From Meghimatium bilineatum (lineage: Eukaryota > Mollusca > Gastropoda > Stylommatophora > Philomycidae), in assembly GCA_034231615.1 (NCBI GenBank), contig CM067315.1, positions 12,947,713-13,011,712 on the forward strand: a stretch of DNA of 64,000 nucleotides, read 5' to 3'. The number at the start of each line of letters is the position of its first letter. The first letter of the stretch is position 1. The position numbers and the translations under genes were made by a program. Below are positions 33,401 to 48,400 of this stretch, in pieces. Below the pieces are notes generated by a model that made no database searches, was not told where the DNA came from, and saw only the letters and a program-made list of their open reading frames with translations.

Positions 33401-36400
33401 AGTAAAAATATAAATTAGTTGACAGAGAAAGGACAAATATAAATTTGTTGACAGGGACATTAAAATTATAAATATGTTGAAGAGATAAAAACATAAATTT
33501 GTAGACAGATTAAGTAAAACTATAGATTTATTGACAGAGAAGGGAAAAATATAAGGCATTTGTTGACAGAGAAACTACAAAATTTCTTGACATGAAAATA
33601 TTAACTTTTTGACAGAGGAAGAAAAAAACGTAAATTTGGTGATAGAGGAAAAAGTAAAAACATTGCTGTCAGAAAATGAATAGGAGGTTCTTAGCTTCAT
33701 AATTTATGCAAAGCAAACTAATATGGTATTGGCTCGATGCTAGAGCAAATATTTGGCATATCTAGTAAATTAAACTGGGTTTATTTGGTCCAGAAGCCTA
33801 TCATCCCTGTTGCACTGGTGATATGAATGGATGTAACAGTGGTATCTACAAATTCAATAACAGTTGACTAGTAATGTAATATACTGGATATGCATTTATT
33901 ATTATATTTAAAAGAACAAACTAATAATAATGATGCAGAAATCTAAGCAATTAGGGTGGCAACTGAAAACTCTTTAACTCCAATCATCGCCTACAGTCCA
34001 TGGTATTCTGACAGATGCAAGGTCAGTACTTCAAGCTCTCCAGTCTGGAAAACTAAAAGACTTATAAAAACTACTTAATGAACTGTCCTACCAGTATAGG
34101 GTAAGCATGCAGTGGATACCCTCTCACTGTGGAATACCAGGAAATAAAAAAGCAGACCAACTGGCTAAGGAAGGTAGAAGACCAACCAGATGTACCAATT
34201 ACCTACCATCAGAAAAAACTGATGATCAAGTCAATAAGAAAGCCACAAACACCAACACAAGATGACTATCACATTATGAACATATCAGAACAAGTTATAA
34301 TTCTACGCCTCAGAATAGGACACAACTGACTCCACAGTCACATGTATACAAAGTTCAAGATTGGCAACACGGACATGTGGATAGGCAGCACAGAGTGCCA
34401 AACATATACTTCAAGAGTGTTCTGATCATGAAACGCTGAGGCAGACATATTGGCCAGAGGAAACAACACTGGAAACAAAGCTCTGTGGGCCACTGTATGA
34501 ACTAGAAAAGAGTGAGTTTTATTAAGGAGACAGAATTACAGATATAGACATGTTTCATGTGAACGAAAGAAGAATAAGAAAGAAATTAAACTAATGGTAA
34601 CAAGCCATTGGACACAGTATCTTACACAGAGCCATTCTGGTCTTTTCTAATATTTTCAGGTCTGTCTGACGAAGGCTGAGGATAAGATCTGAGATTTTTG
34701 TGTCCAGATACTCCAGTAAGTCTTGGATTCCCTGGGAAACAACTTGGTTGTATGTGTCTGAGAAGGAATACTCTTCAATGTCTTCAAGTTTCTCTAAGAT
34801 GGCCTGGATCAAATTCCTGTAGGCATCTCTGTACAGGCTGGTAGCAAGCTGTAAATCATTCCTGGTAGAAGGATGAGAGATTATATGTCTATTATGAGAA
34901 AGAAACAAATCACTAGAGAATGAAGGGTAAAGAACATGTCTAAGTGTGTTTATTTGCATTAACTTTGACATTAGGTATTTGGTATGTTGATTATCCTCTT
35001 CACACACCGGACACATCAATAGGTGCTCAGATCTACGCTTCAGTAAATCTGTAATGGTATAACAGCTGATGGTTCCGGTTCTATGTTGGTTCACTGCTCT
35101 TTTTGAAATCTTTGTCAGGGTTTCTCTACGGGCCACGCCCATCCTCATTTCCAATTCGTGTATTCTTGATATTGACTCCTGCTTATTCATCTCAAAATCC
35201 TCTGATCGTGAGGATTCACGAAGAGCAATGAGTATGTCTGCTCGGTCCATAGGCTGACATCTGTTGTGGTGGCGAGGCTAGCTAATTGGTCGGTTGATTC
35301 GTTTCCGTCCACGCCCATGTGTCCGAGGACAAAAATAAGCATGAGTTTTCATAGCGATGCTCACGTTTTTGCTCTCTCTAATGACTCTACCCATTCCCTA
35401 TGTACATCACCCATTTTTACTTTCTGAATCATATTCACAGAGTCGCTTAGTAAGCATGCATGGGAATAGGCTTGTGATTCCAGCCAGTAAAGTGCCTGCA
35501 TTACTGCGAATACTTCCATTGTTAAGCTGCTTGTTGTTGCGGTAAAGCACCACTGGCTTTGTGTACTATTCATCCTTTTGATATAGCAGTAAAGGCCCTG
35601 ACATAAACTCTGACTTAACCAACACAAATTATCATGTAGTTGCTACCAGTGACTTATGAAATATGTTGTACATCAAGGAATAATGGTGGTATATATGTTT
35701 TACATGCCACCATGATTTTGCATCAATGGTGTTAAAAGTTATTTGTTCAACAAAAGAAAGTAAAATATTTAGCCGCTGTTAAATTCTATTTACTGCACAC
35801 ACGCAAACAGCTAACTTGCATTTATTGAAAATATGTTGCAGTGACTGTCGATTGATCTTGAGGTTATCTTAGATGAAAACATGGAAGTCTTGGATAACTA
35901 TTGAATAGATGCTGACAATAATGAGACAAAACTGTAACATGGTACAGAAGATGGTTAATGGCAGAAATGAACTGCTTTTATTATTCTTCTGTAACTTTTG
36001 ATTTCCTGGTAATTTTTGCTACTTTTCTGTAGTTTTTGTGCATTTCCATTAACTTGTTACTGCTAGGTAATTTTCCCCAGTAATTTTTCCCAGTAATTTT
36101 TGTTACTGGAAGGTCCAAAAAAAAATTCCCTAAGTGTCTAGAGTACAACAGACTAAGAAAATATTAATGAAAACTGAACGCATTCAAGATACAGTTAAAT
36201 TTACTTTTTAAACAAAATTAAATATTTTATTAATTTTAACTACAGTTAAAAGTCTACTTGTACAAAGAAAAACATTTCAATGACAGAGATAAATTCTACT
36301 CACAACATGGAGTCATATGTCTGGGACATATAGTAAACATTGCTGGCAACAGCTTCATTGATAAACAGAAGGTAGAACTCATTCTTCTGGTGCATGTCTT

Positions 36401-39400
36401 TAAATGCCAGTTTAACTTTGTCGAGATCTGTGGCAAAGGATTCAAGCTCATTTCCAATGTATTGTAGCAGTGGTTTCAGATCATCCACAACTGATGCTGT
36501 TACTTCTTCATATTTGCCAGTCAACTAAAAATAAAAATAGATTGTTGGGAATAAGTTTAGAATTAGTCTAGGAATGTCTAGCTGTAACTGGAATATGGTT
36601 CTTATAACTCATCTACCCAGACAAACCATTAAACCTGCCAATAAGATTCACCCACAATGCTGAAAAACTGATAAAATTATCATTTTTTTCATCAATTCTG
36701 TAGCCCTGTTACATGTCAGGAGTCATATTTTGTCACTCCGTGCAACTCTGCTTTGTAGTAATTTTATCAATATCAACAAGGGAGGCAAAGTTTTCTGCCG
36801 TAACATCATCATGTGCTCTCTGCAACAAAGTTTGATTGCAAAGTTCTCCAACATCCTCTGTCTCTTGCCGTGGTGGTGCACTCTGCTAGACTGTATCCTT
36901 TCTATCTCATGATGTTTTCCTCCCATGTGTATCTCTTCCTACCTCTTGCTCACCTCTACCTCTAGTAAGGTCTTCAACAAATTGTCATGTCTTTTACTAT
37001 GTTCATAGATATATTATTTGTTTAATTATTATTTCCATTAATACTGTAATTGTTTTTTCATACAGTGTTGTCAGAACCTCTTTGTTTGTTTTCTTCTCTT
37101 TTCATGAAGTTTTCTCTATTCTTCTATATGTGTGTGTTTGTCCATCACAAGTGATGATGACCATTTGTTACATCCACTTATCCACTTTTGAAAATTCAGT
37201 TAGAATTATGTCCATGCCTAATAGTTCATAGATGCCTAATAAGCCCTATTAGAGCTGTAATGTCCTTGGACAGTTCGGGCATGGAATGACCACTGTCAAT
37301 ATATCCACATATATCGTATATATATATATATATATATATACGATTTCCATGTAGCGTTTTCCAATTCTATTTGCATGAGTCACTGCCTTCTGGTGCTGTG
37401 CTGCCCATTCATTCTACTCATTATTTTATCCTTATGAAGATTATCACCCAACTCCTGACATTTGTAATGACATTTACCCCTATCATTACATTTGCATTGG
37501 TCACCCCTCCAATGCATCTTCATTTCTGTCACCCAAGCAAAAAATGTTTTGTGCCACTATGTGTCGACAGTGCCGATGTGTGTGTTGGCAAAGTGATGTT
37601 GGAGATATTGCTTAGATTTTGCACGCAATTCTCATTCTAACTGCAGCCTCAACATTCATGGACATGATCCCTAAAGGTGTTGGCAAGAAACAGAATGGGC
37701 CATGTGTATTTCTGTTTTAAAGTGCACCACAGAGAGGTACTTTTGGAATTTTGGTTATCTGCTAACCCTGGGTCCACACAAGAGCAATGTGGTACCCTTA
37801 GCACTCCAAGAATGTATTGTCTTTATGAAATAATCCAAAACATATCTCAGGTGATGTAATATAAACCAGACAAAGCAACAACACTTAACAAACCTCTGCC
37901 CTAAGGTCCACATTCATCTGACGTAAGGATTCTTGTGTGTTCTGGCTAGCAGCAGAAATCTGGTCAACAACAAAGTTGTTAAGCTCAGTTACTGCAGATG
38001 GTCTCCAATGAATTTGGCTCCGAAGTAAGTGAGGATTGATTAGACGGAGTCCAATAACTGCTTCTTTTTTATCTGTGCCATCATTGTGGAAGAGTTCTGT
38101 CTGGATTGCTGAATTATTGGGGTAATAAGCTCTGAGACTCAGCAGATTGTCTGGTTGACCTGAAGATACAAGATCCAAATCTTAACTTGGTATAGGTTTA
38201 ATTCATTTACCTACAAATACAACTTATTACTAAATGTGATGTGGCATGGCAAGAAATCAACATTATTATGGTCAGTAAAGAATTTTTAACCAACAGGGAA
38301 CTGGAACTGTCAATCATCGTGCAATTGCGGATACTCTGAGGGAAAGATCAGAGCACCTATGGATGTGTCATGTGTGCAGTGATGTGATCTCTTGACTAAC
38401 TAACTTTAAAAAAAATCAGCATTTCATCATTCTATAAGATTTTGAAGATAATTAATTTGGGGGAAGACTTTACTCGCTGTTTTGTCTTGCTTCCTAGCAT
38501 AATATTCTTTTACTTTCTAATATTGGGCTGAGGGGAGGGGAGTTTGAATCCCCCCTCCCCCAACTCCCTTAATTACAGGCCTGTATACAAACATCTATTT
38601 ACTCAATCAATGCTATAAAATATATATTAACTCAATAAGTGCTACACAAAATCTATTTACCCAAGCAGTGCTACACAAACATATATTTACTCAACCAGTG
38701 CAACCCAAATGTCTATTTACCCAACCAGAGCTACATAAGCATCTATTTACCTCTAATGCTACATAAGCATCTATTTCTGCTACATAAGTATATATTTACC
38801 CAACCAGTATACCCAAACATATATTTACTGATTCAGTGCTAGCAAAATATCTATTTATCCAATCAGCTCCACAGAAATGCCTATTTACCCAACCAACCAG
38901 TGCTACATAAACATCTATTTACCCAACCAATGCTATTCAAACATATATTTACTCAACAACTACTAAAACACATCAACTTACCAATTTCAAAATTCAATGT
39001 CTTGCTGTCCTTGTTAAGATCAAATGTAGACTTCACCTTCTCCTGGCCATCAAGGGAGCCAATTACAACTAAACTAAGAGGGTCATATCTGGCAACTGTG
39101 CCACTAAGTCCAGCAGTTTGTGATGGTCCAGAAGTCTACAGAGAATTCAGAAAGTAAATTATAGCTTCCTGGAGGGTACACTGATGTCAAATTTGTGTAT
39201 GTAAACTCTATCTATCTATAAGTTGTGGCCCTTGTTTGCCTTGTGGCGTCGGGGGTAAAAGAGTTCTCTGGAGATGGCCGTCTTGTGTGCTGTTTGTAAA
39301 CTTGTTCCTGTGGCTTCTTTGATTTCTATAGTCCATCTTTTACATGGTCTGCATCTAGTTTTATAGCCCTGATGTCTATGTGTCATGGCCATTTGTGACA

Positions 39401-42400
39401 TGCTGTCTGTTGGTAGTCTGGAAGTGTGTGAAAACCACTTGATCTGTTGTCCTTTGATATGTACCAATACTGGTATTGTTTTGGTTATCTGTCTGATGTT
39501 ATCATTTCTAATTATATCTCTTAATGACACTGAGTATTCTTCGTAGACATGTCATTTCTTCTGTCACTAATTTTCTTTTGTCTTGAGCTGTCATTGTCCA
39601 GATTTGGCACAGGTAGCACAGTGATGGAATAATAATTGTCTTGTATAATGCAACTTTAGTGTCTATGTTTACTTTTTTATTCTTAAAAATATGTGTTTTC
39701 TGTCCAAGGATCTGGTATGTTTTTCTGCATCTATTTTGTATCTTTTTACTGTTTTTCCTTTCACTCTTGTTTCTGCTAGTCCTAGTAGTTTGATGTTTCT
39801 TTTTTCCATTTCTTCTATTAGATCTTCAACTTTGTTCTGTAATCCACAAATGTTAACGGATCCTAATTTGATCGTTTTTCATTTGGTCTGTCCTGAACAC
39901 TCTTTATTTTCTATGAGCAGTGTGTTTCGTCACTGTCGATTTGCTAGATCTGTCATAGCATTGTTTCAAAGTGTCTAAATGGTTGCACTGTGTTCTAATC
40001 TAAATGTAATTACATTTTGTGAATATATTATACCATATCATTTGATATGTCACGTATTATTTGGGGATGTGTAATGACAGATCAGTGAAAATATCATATC
40101 ATTTGATATGTCACGTATTATTTGGGGATGTGTAATGACAGAATCAGTGAATATATCATATCATTTGATATGTCACGTATTATTTGGGGATGTGTAATGA
40201 CAGAATCAGTGAATATGGTGGATATTTCATGTTTTATTGATGGATATATGACAACATATATGAGGGTGGTATTTTATAACAGATGTTCATATGTGATGAT
40301 ATATATACGTTATAACATATGTTCATATGTGATGATATATATATATACGATGCTGTATTTGAGAATATATGGTGCTCTATGCCTACTGATGGATAGGCCC
40401 ATGTGATACTCTATGCATACTGATGGATAGGCCCATGTGATACTCTATGCATACTGATGGATATAATAGGCTGTATTGATGGACATAATGTGTATAATGG
40501 ATTAAAAAAATAAGGATAAACATATTGATGTGACAAATAAAATGAGGTGATGCACATCTGCTGAAGATGGATGTATTGGGCCATTTGTGAAAAATAAAAT
40601 GGCAACACAATGCATTTTCATTCTCTGGACTCCATTCTGTTGAAAATTTAGTATCATTGTCCTGCTACAAGAGTGATCTAGTGGGAGTTTGAGAATGAGC
40701 GCAGAAGAAGAGGTTGCGCACAGAATGAGGTGACACAGAATGAGTTGGCTGATAGACAATAGGGCTGACTTACACATGTCCAGTACATACACAGACAATA
40801 GGGCTGACTTACACATGTCCAGTACATACACAGACAATAGGGCTGACTTACACATGTCCAGTACATACGCAGACAATAGGGCTGACGTACACATGTCCAG
40901 TACATACGCAGACAATAGGGCTGACGTACACATGTCCAGTACATACACAGACAATAGGGCTGACGTACACATGTCCAGTACATACACAGACAATAGGGCT
41001 GACTTACACATGTCCAGTACATACACAGACAATAGGGCTGACTTACACATGTCCAGTACATACACAGACAATAGGGCTGACGTACACATGTCCAGTACAT
41101 ACACAGACAATAGGGCTGACTTACACATGTCCAGTACATACACAGACAATAGGGCTGACGTACACATGTCCAGTACATACACAGACAATAGGGCTGACTT
41201 ACACATGTCCAGTACATACACAGACAATACCAAGGAAACATACCTCACAATACAGTGAGTAACAACAATGCTACAATGTATACACAATACCACTGAACAT
41301 AAATAACACAATTCTCACCACAAGACTAATCTGTCTCTTGATCTTGTCAATCTCAGCAAACAGTGCAAGATTCTTCATTTGTCTGCGGACAGTCATGTAC
41401 TGGATACCAAGTGAGGAGGTCAAAAACTCATCTGATCTGGCTATGTGAGAGTCAATCTTGACGTCAACTTTAGTGTCTGGGTGGCTCACACCTAGCTCCA
41501 CACTGCAAAACAAGACAGTAAATATTGATCGAAACACACAATAATACATTTCTAGTTCTGAAAACAAGACAGTAAATATTGATTGAAACACACAATAATA
41601 CATTTCTAGTTCTGAAAACCCTACAGTAAAAATTGATGGCAACACACAATAATACATTTCTAGTTCTGAAAACCCTACAGTAAATATTGATTGAAACACA
41701 CAATAATACATTTCTAGTTCTCAAAACCCTACAGTAAATATTGATTGAAACACACAATAATACATTTCTAGTTCTGAAAACCCTACAGTAAATATTGATT
41801 GAAACACACAATAATACATTTCTAGTTCTGAAAACCCTACAGTAAATATTGATTGAAACACACAATAATACATTTCTAGTTCTGAAAACCCTACAGTAAA
41901 TATTGATTGAAACACACAATAATACATTTCTAGTTCTGAAAACCCTACAGTAAATATTGATTGAAACACACAATAATACATTTCTAGTTCTGAAAACCCT
42001 ACAGTAAATATTGATTGAAACACACAATAATACATTTCTAGTTCTCAAAACCCTACAGTAAATATTGATTGAAACACACAATAATACATTTCTAGTTCTG
42101 AAAACCCTACAGTAAATATTGATCGAAACACACAGTAATACATTTCTAGTTCTGAAAACCCTACAGTAAATATTGATTGAAACACACAATAATACATTTC
42201 TAGTTCTGAAAACAAATTTAATCACACACAAAGATATAGTTAACAGTTTACAAAACAGATTGAACAGATGTTTCAACGATAAGGTCTTTATCATGATAAA
42301 ATATTCTACAAACGGAGAATACACAATTAAAAAATAACATTACACATAGAATCAAGTGCAGACATCTAATAACAGAAAAACCAAGCCATCACAATTATCA

Positions 42401-45400
42401 GACCAGAGTCTAACTGTATGCCCGCTCTCTACAACGGAACTGAAGGCCCCCCCCTTTTTATTATAGCAGTCACCATATGTGTACAGGAGGGATTTTTTTA
42501 TTGTGCCTCCACACAAAAAATCCCAGTCCCAATCATGGTTTGAACCAGAGATATAAATTCTTGTGAGACCAGCCATTCTAGTCATTAAGCTATCAACTTC
42601 ACTCACTTAGTAGCTATACATCAATATTTGCCATAAATATTCAAACAAAAAGCCACCATAAAATTCCATATAGAAACTGCTGAATTACAAGTACACTTCA
42701 CAACTAAGGGTCACAACTGTTTGTAATGAAATAATTCCAGTAAAGTAATCATTACAGATGGAAACTGTTGAACTGCACTGTGCACCTAATGGTCTGTGAG
42801 GAGTACCATAATATCTGTTCTGTTACAGAATAATCACACAGAGAAATTGCTAAAATACACTGTGCACCTAATGTAGACACACCTAGTACAATGAAATTAA
42901 TTCTGCTATACAAAAATTACAAACAGAAACAATGAAATCGGTAATGAAAACTGTTGCCACTAATACAAGAATAAAGGTATGAATAAAATGTATTTGACCT
43001 GTGTTATCACTGCCCTTACATTTCCAGCTTGTTGAATTATCTTTGACACTCTAATTAATGATTCGCCATAAAAATGAAAGTTGTTCTCACCTGTAATTAA
43101 AACCGTTGTTATTATCTGAGAAGAAACTGTAGGATGGGGGTGTGTTCTTCAGCTTAGAGAATAAGGTCAAGGTCTTGCGAGTTTCACTGGTGTAGGAGAT
43201 GTCTGTCTTGCCATCCAAGATGGTGTTTCCCTGGTTGAGGATCAGGGCACTATTGACCTGAAGGTTCTGCTTAAAAATTAAGTGTGCAAAATTAGGATGA
43301 CACCACTTTGACCATTTTTCAGCTCTTATCTACTGTCAACTGTCTTGTCTACTGACAATTGTCTTGTCTGCTGTCAACTGTCTTGTCTACTGTCAACTGT
43401 CTTATGAGGGATGTCCTGTCTATTTGAAGCTGACTTGTGACACATTTCTTGTCTATTGATATGTCTATGTCATGCCTGACTTTTCTGTTATCTGCATTTC
43501 TTACTGTCATGTCTATGGACATTTATTTTTGGCATCTGTGTAGTATACTGCTATCCATACTGTCTCAATTACTGACATCTGCTTCATTTACTGACATGTC
43601 CTCAATTACTGACATCTGTCTCATTTACTTAACTATTTCATTTACTGACTAGTCTCATTTACACATAATGTGTCATTTATTAATATCTGTCTCAATTACT
43701 GACATATGTCTCAAGTAGGCCCTACTCACATTTGTCTCATTTATTGACAACTGTCTCCTTTACTGACATCTCTCATTTACTGATTTTTCACTTACTGACA
43801 TCTATTAAAATTACTGACATGTTGTCTCATTTACTGACATGTCTCACTTACTGACATCTGCTGAAATGAATATCCCTCTCATTACATTACCCATCTAAAA
43901 ATACTTCTATTGTATTACTCCACTCATTTCAATACTACTCTAACCACATTTCTAACCCTAACACCACATTACAAAACCTATCAAATTAATAAGCTCATCA
44001 CATTGCTCAGCTCATTGCATTTCTAAGCTCATGACTTCTTTCACCACTATTCAATTTCTTTTATACTTCTTTCACCTCTATTCAATTTCTTGTATACTTC
44101 TTTCACCTCTATTCAATTTCTTTTATACTTCTTTCACCACTATTCAAATTCCAATAGTATAAACCTACTGCAGGCAGCTTTATTGAGATATCAGCTTTAG
44201 TGTATTCCTGTCCGGAGACAGATGCTTGGACTTCAATACGTTTCCTATCATCTCTGTCAAGGTCCCAACTGAATGCAGCATCAGCTCTTTTCACCAATTC
44301 GTTGTTACTGTGAATGTTACAAAAATGAAGTCTGGTAAAAACAGAGAATAATTATTTATCAAAATATTAAAATTATAATTTAATTATAATTATAGGCCCT
44401 AAACAAACATTTAAAAAAATATTTATATTAATAAAGATAATTTCACAAAATACTTGAATTATAATAATTCACTGTCGAAGTCTAAAGAGTTGATCGATTG
44501 GTGCAAATAAAGTGACAGCATAGCGCATCTCTGTTATGTGGACTACATTCTTATGGAAATCTAGTAGGACCATTGTCTTGCAACAAGACAGATCTAGAGG
44601 AAGTTTGAGAACGCACGCTTAAAAATGATAATTCAATCCTTAATCTCATTTATATTTTCCATGCTAATTATTGGCAAGAAGAAACTAAGCCAAGCCTACC
44701 TTAAGGATCCTGTTAGCCCAAGTGTTCTTCTTGGGAAGCCAAGTTTCAGGTCCCCATTGTAAGCTGTATCTTTCCTGCGACTGCTGCTACTGATATCCAG
44801 TGAGTATGATAACTTACTGTCATCATCTTTGTCCCAGAACAGCTTCCCTGAGCTAAAACATAAACATTTTTTTGAAAAATTACTACAGATATTTACTACC
44901 TATAATTACTACCTGTATTACTTGTACCTCAAAAACCTGGAGCAAAAAGTTTACAAAATAAATTTTTTTTTGAAAAATTACTACAGAAGTGGACCTATAT
45001 TACTTGTACCTCAAAAACCTGGAGCAAAAAGTTTACAAAATAAAAAAATATATTCCTGCATAAAATGTTATATAGAGTACTTCATTTGCAATAATTCAAT
45101 GCATAAATTACATGATGGAGGAGGATACTAACAGGGAAATACAGATAGTATAACTATGACCTGCAATGTATCTCATAAGAGACAGCAAAGGAGGGTTGGG
45201 AGTAAAGATGTCATCCCAATCTTACAGGTTAATGTAACACAATAGTCTAGTCAAATGTATCAAGCTGAATAGCCATGATATTGAAGTGAAGCTATAAGCA
45301 GCAAAACAACACATTCAGTTCTCTGGACTACATCCTGTTAACTGGCAGTAGCATGAGAACACAAACAGAAGAATAATCAGAAATCAGACTCTATATAATA

Positions 45401-48400
45401 ACAAATAAACTGATAAAATAGTTGCTGCAAAAGTTATTTCTTCAAATTATTAGTAAGAAAAGAGAAACAGTTTTCTTGTTTACCTTGATAGTTTATCTGC
45501 GGAACTTGACAGGCTGTGTTCTACACCCACTGTGCGAGATGAGCTGATTACAGTGAACATTAGAGATTTGTCATTATCAGATGGTCGACTCTTCACAGAG
45601 CTCTTCACTCGTACGTTGCTTGATGGATCATCCCTAAGGTAAATAATAAATACATCGGTAAAGTAGTTCCCATCTACAGACAAAATTATAAAGTGACAAA
45701 AGGTAGAATTGATGTAGAATAATAAAACAAAGACACAATGCACATCATTGACAGACTTAAAGTATAATCAATGAAGGTTTCCCCAGTCCTTGACTACATA
45801 CTACAAGCAGATGCTGTTTCCCTTAGTAGGATCAGAGAATAGAACCAACCTAACACAATGAAATTTTGTTCCCTGGACTACATTGTGCTAGAAATCGAGT
45901 CAGACCATTGTCCTGCTACATAAGAGATCCATTGGGAGTTTGAGAACACAACAAACTAAAAAGAAACACTCTACCAAGGATGACTGAGATAAATTGTGTA
46001 TAGGATGAGAAACTGTAACATATAAAATGGCTGTAAAAACCATAAGGGATCATTTCTAATATTGTCTAAAATCATAGATGAAATAAACTTAGAACTTTTG
46101 GTGCAAAAATAACAATATGGTTAGGTAAGCTGAGATAGGAAATGATGTCATAGCACATGGTTTTCCCATTAGTGCTTAGATGCCTGTCAGCGGCTGTTCA
46201 GAAACCAACTGACTAGTATTGTCTACCACACTTGCTCAGTAGCAATGGCACCATTTATCAACTTTCCAAGAGCACGTACCCTCATATCCTACTTTTACTG
46301 CCTTGTCTATGGTGAACCATTAGAGTTATTTTTACTTCAAACCAACAATAATGAGTGAACTGGAAACACAAGTCGGCTGGTCGGAGGGGGCAAGTGATTT
46401 ACCACTACACTACCCCAGCTTATAAGAAAACAGTGGTGAACTGCAATGCTAGAGAGAGATATTTGTTACAGATCATATTTTGTTCTCTTATTACAATCCA
46501 TAATGATCAAAATACTTCTTACAACCTACTTATCATGGAGTAATGCCAGAGAATTAAGATATTACAATCTACATATCATGGAGTAATGCCAGAGAATTAA
46601 GATATTACAACCTACTTATCATGGAGTAATGCCAGAGAATTAAGATATTACAGCCTACATATCATGGAGTAATGCCAGAGAATTAAGATATTACAGCCTA
46701 CATATCATGGAGTAATGCCAGATAATTAAGATATTACAGCCTACATATCATGGAGTAATGCCGGAGAATTAAGATGCTCACTGTGTTGTTATTTACTCAA
46801 CAAAACATAAAAAGAAACACATTTGACTACCTGTTCCAGCTGAAATAAACTTCTCCATCATTGGTATAATCATCATACTGGTAGCTTGTGGTATATTCCA
46901 TAGGCCATGGCTTCCTGACAACAGCTGAGTATTCATACTTGATACTTGTGTCAAAGTTCACATCGAAGTCAACGAGCTGTCAGGCCAATAAACAGCGCAG
47001 GTATTAAAACTATTATCAAAGTATGAAGTTATAAATGCATGGGAACAAACTTTAGTATAATACAATTTTTCAAAACTGAAATTTATGGAAAAATAATATT
47101 GATAAAATACAAGGCATGTTCAAATGAAACATGCCTGTGCTGTGTCACATATGCCAGCACGTGAGGAGCGTGAAGACATCATCACTGATAAAATAAGTAC
47201 ACATCGATTAATAAATGATCACATGGTAATTCTCTTTGTATGCTTAGTGTCTTGTGCAGGTGGCAACTGACAACATGGCAGATGTGATAATGAATCCATC
47301 TAAAATTGATGAAAGAGCAGAGATTCAGTTTCTTGTGTCATGTGACGTATTCCTTCCAGAACGTTGTCTTCCCAATGAACTCTCTGAACCTCTCTCTGTC
47401 TTGGGCGATGTGGCTTGCATTTTCTAGCGATGTATTCATGTTATCTTTAATGTCATCAGTCCATCGCCTTCTTGGTCTGCCCCTTCTCCTCTTCCCAGGT
47501 ACTCTTCCCTCCATTATTTGTCTTTCTAAACAGTTATGTCTCTTTATATGACCAAACAGGCGTAGTTTTCTTTTTGTTATTGTGTTTAGTAACCAACACT
47601 CTGGAATATTCAGTGTTTATAATACCTGAGTTTCTGATTTTATCCTTCCATGATATTCTAAGTATCTTCCTGTAGCATTTCAGCTCGAAGGCGTTGATCC
47701 TCTTTGCCGCTGTTTTACTTAGATTGAAAAAGTTTGATTAATCCATTGGAAATTTCTAGGCACAATATTCCCGTAGGTTGTCAGTTTCTTACAGTCGAAA
47801 AAATAACATTCATCACAGAATCCAGATGGCATATGGTAGAAGATGTGTTTCAAAGACAAACAACATTGAAGGATTGGACAAGAATGTTTTTTGGGGAAGG
47901 GCAACAGATAACAAATAATCAAGAAGAACTCTTGTTGGTTAATGTTAAAGAGTCTAGTGTGAACATCAATGCCATTGGCTACAAGAACATATTAGACAAA
48001 GAAGCAGCATATAGCCATTAAAATAAGCAAACCTGGCATGCTGTTGCACAGTGTCATTCTGTTGTACGACAATGCTCGCTTGCATGTCTTGACATTTGTG
48101 CACAGAAAGTTTTGCCATATCCAGCCTACATCCCGAACATATCATCACATGATTTTAATTTGTTTGGACCCTTAGAGTAAGCTCTTAAGGAAAATTCCAC
48201 TCCAATGAAGATGTGATGACAGCAGTGACCAAACAGTTCAATGAGCAAATGAAGTCATTCTCAGACGGAATTCACCATCTACCAAGACAGTGGGATGCAT
48301 GTTTGAATCCCTATGGTACCTTTTGTGATGACTCCAGGTGCATAAATATTCCCTAATAATTGTTTTACATAACTATAACACAACTGCTGATGTATATTTC

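Noticed and set aside
40502-41311. Minus ORF of 269 codons and plus ORF of 172 codons
   Set aside because: Products of the 39-bp array, open on both strands because the unit lacks stops.
41470-42324. Minus ORF of 284 codons (RTRNVLLCVSINIYCRVF repeats)
   Set aside because: Product of the 54-bp array; it enters exon 12 in the wrong frame and stops. Kept only as a splice-decoy observation.
47734-48021. 95-codon plus ORF
   Set aside because: No recognisable family; sits between transposon remnants and has no splice or codon support.
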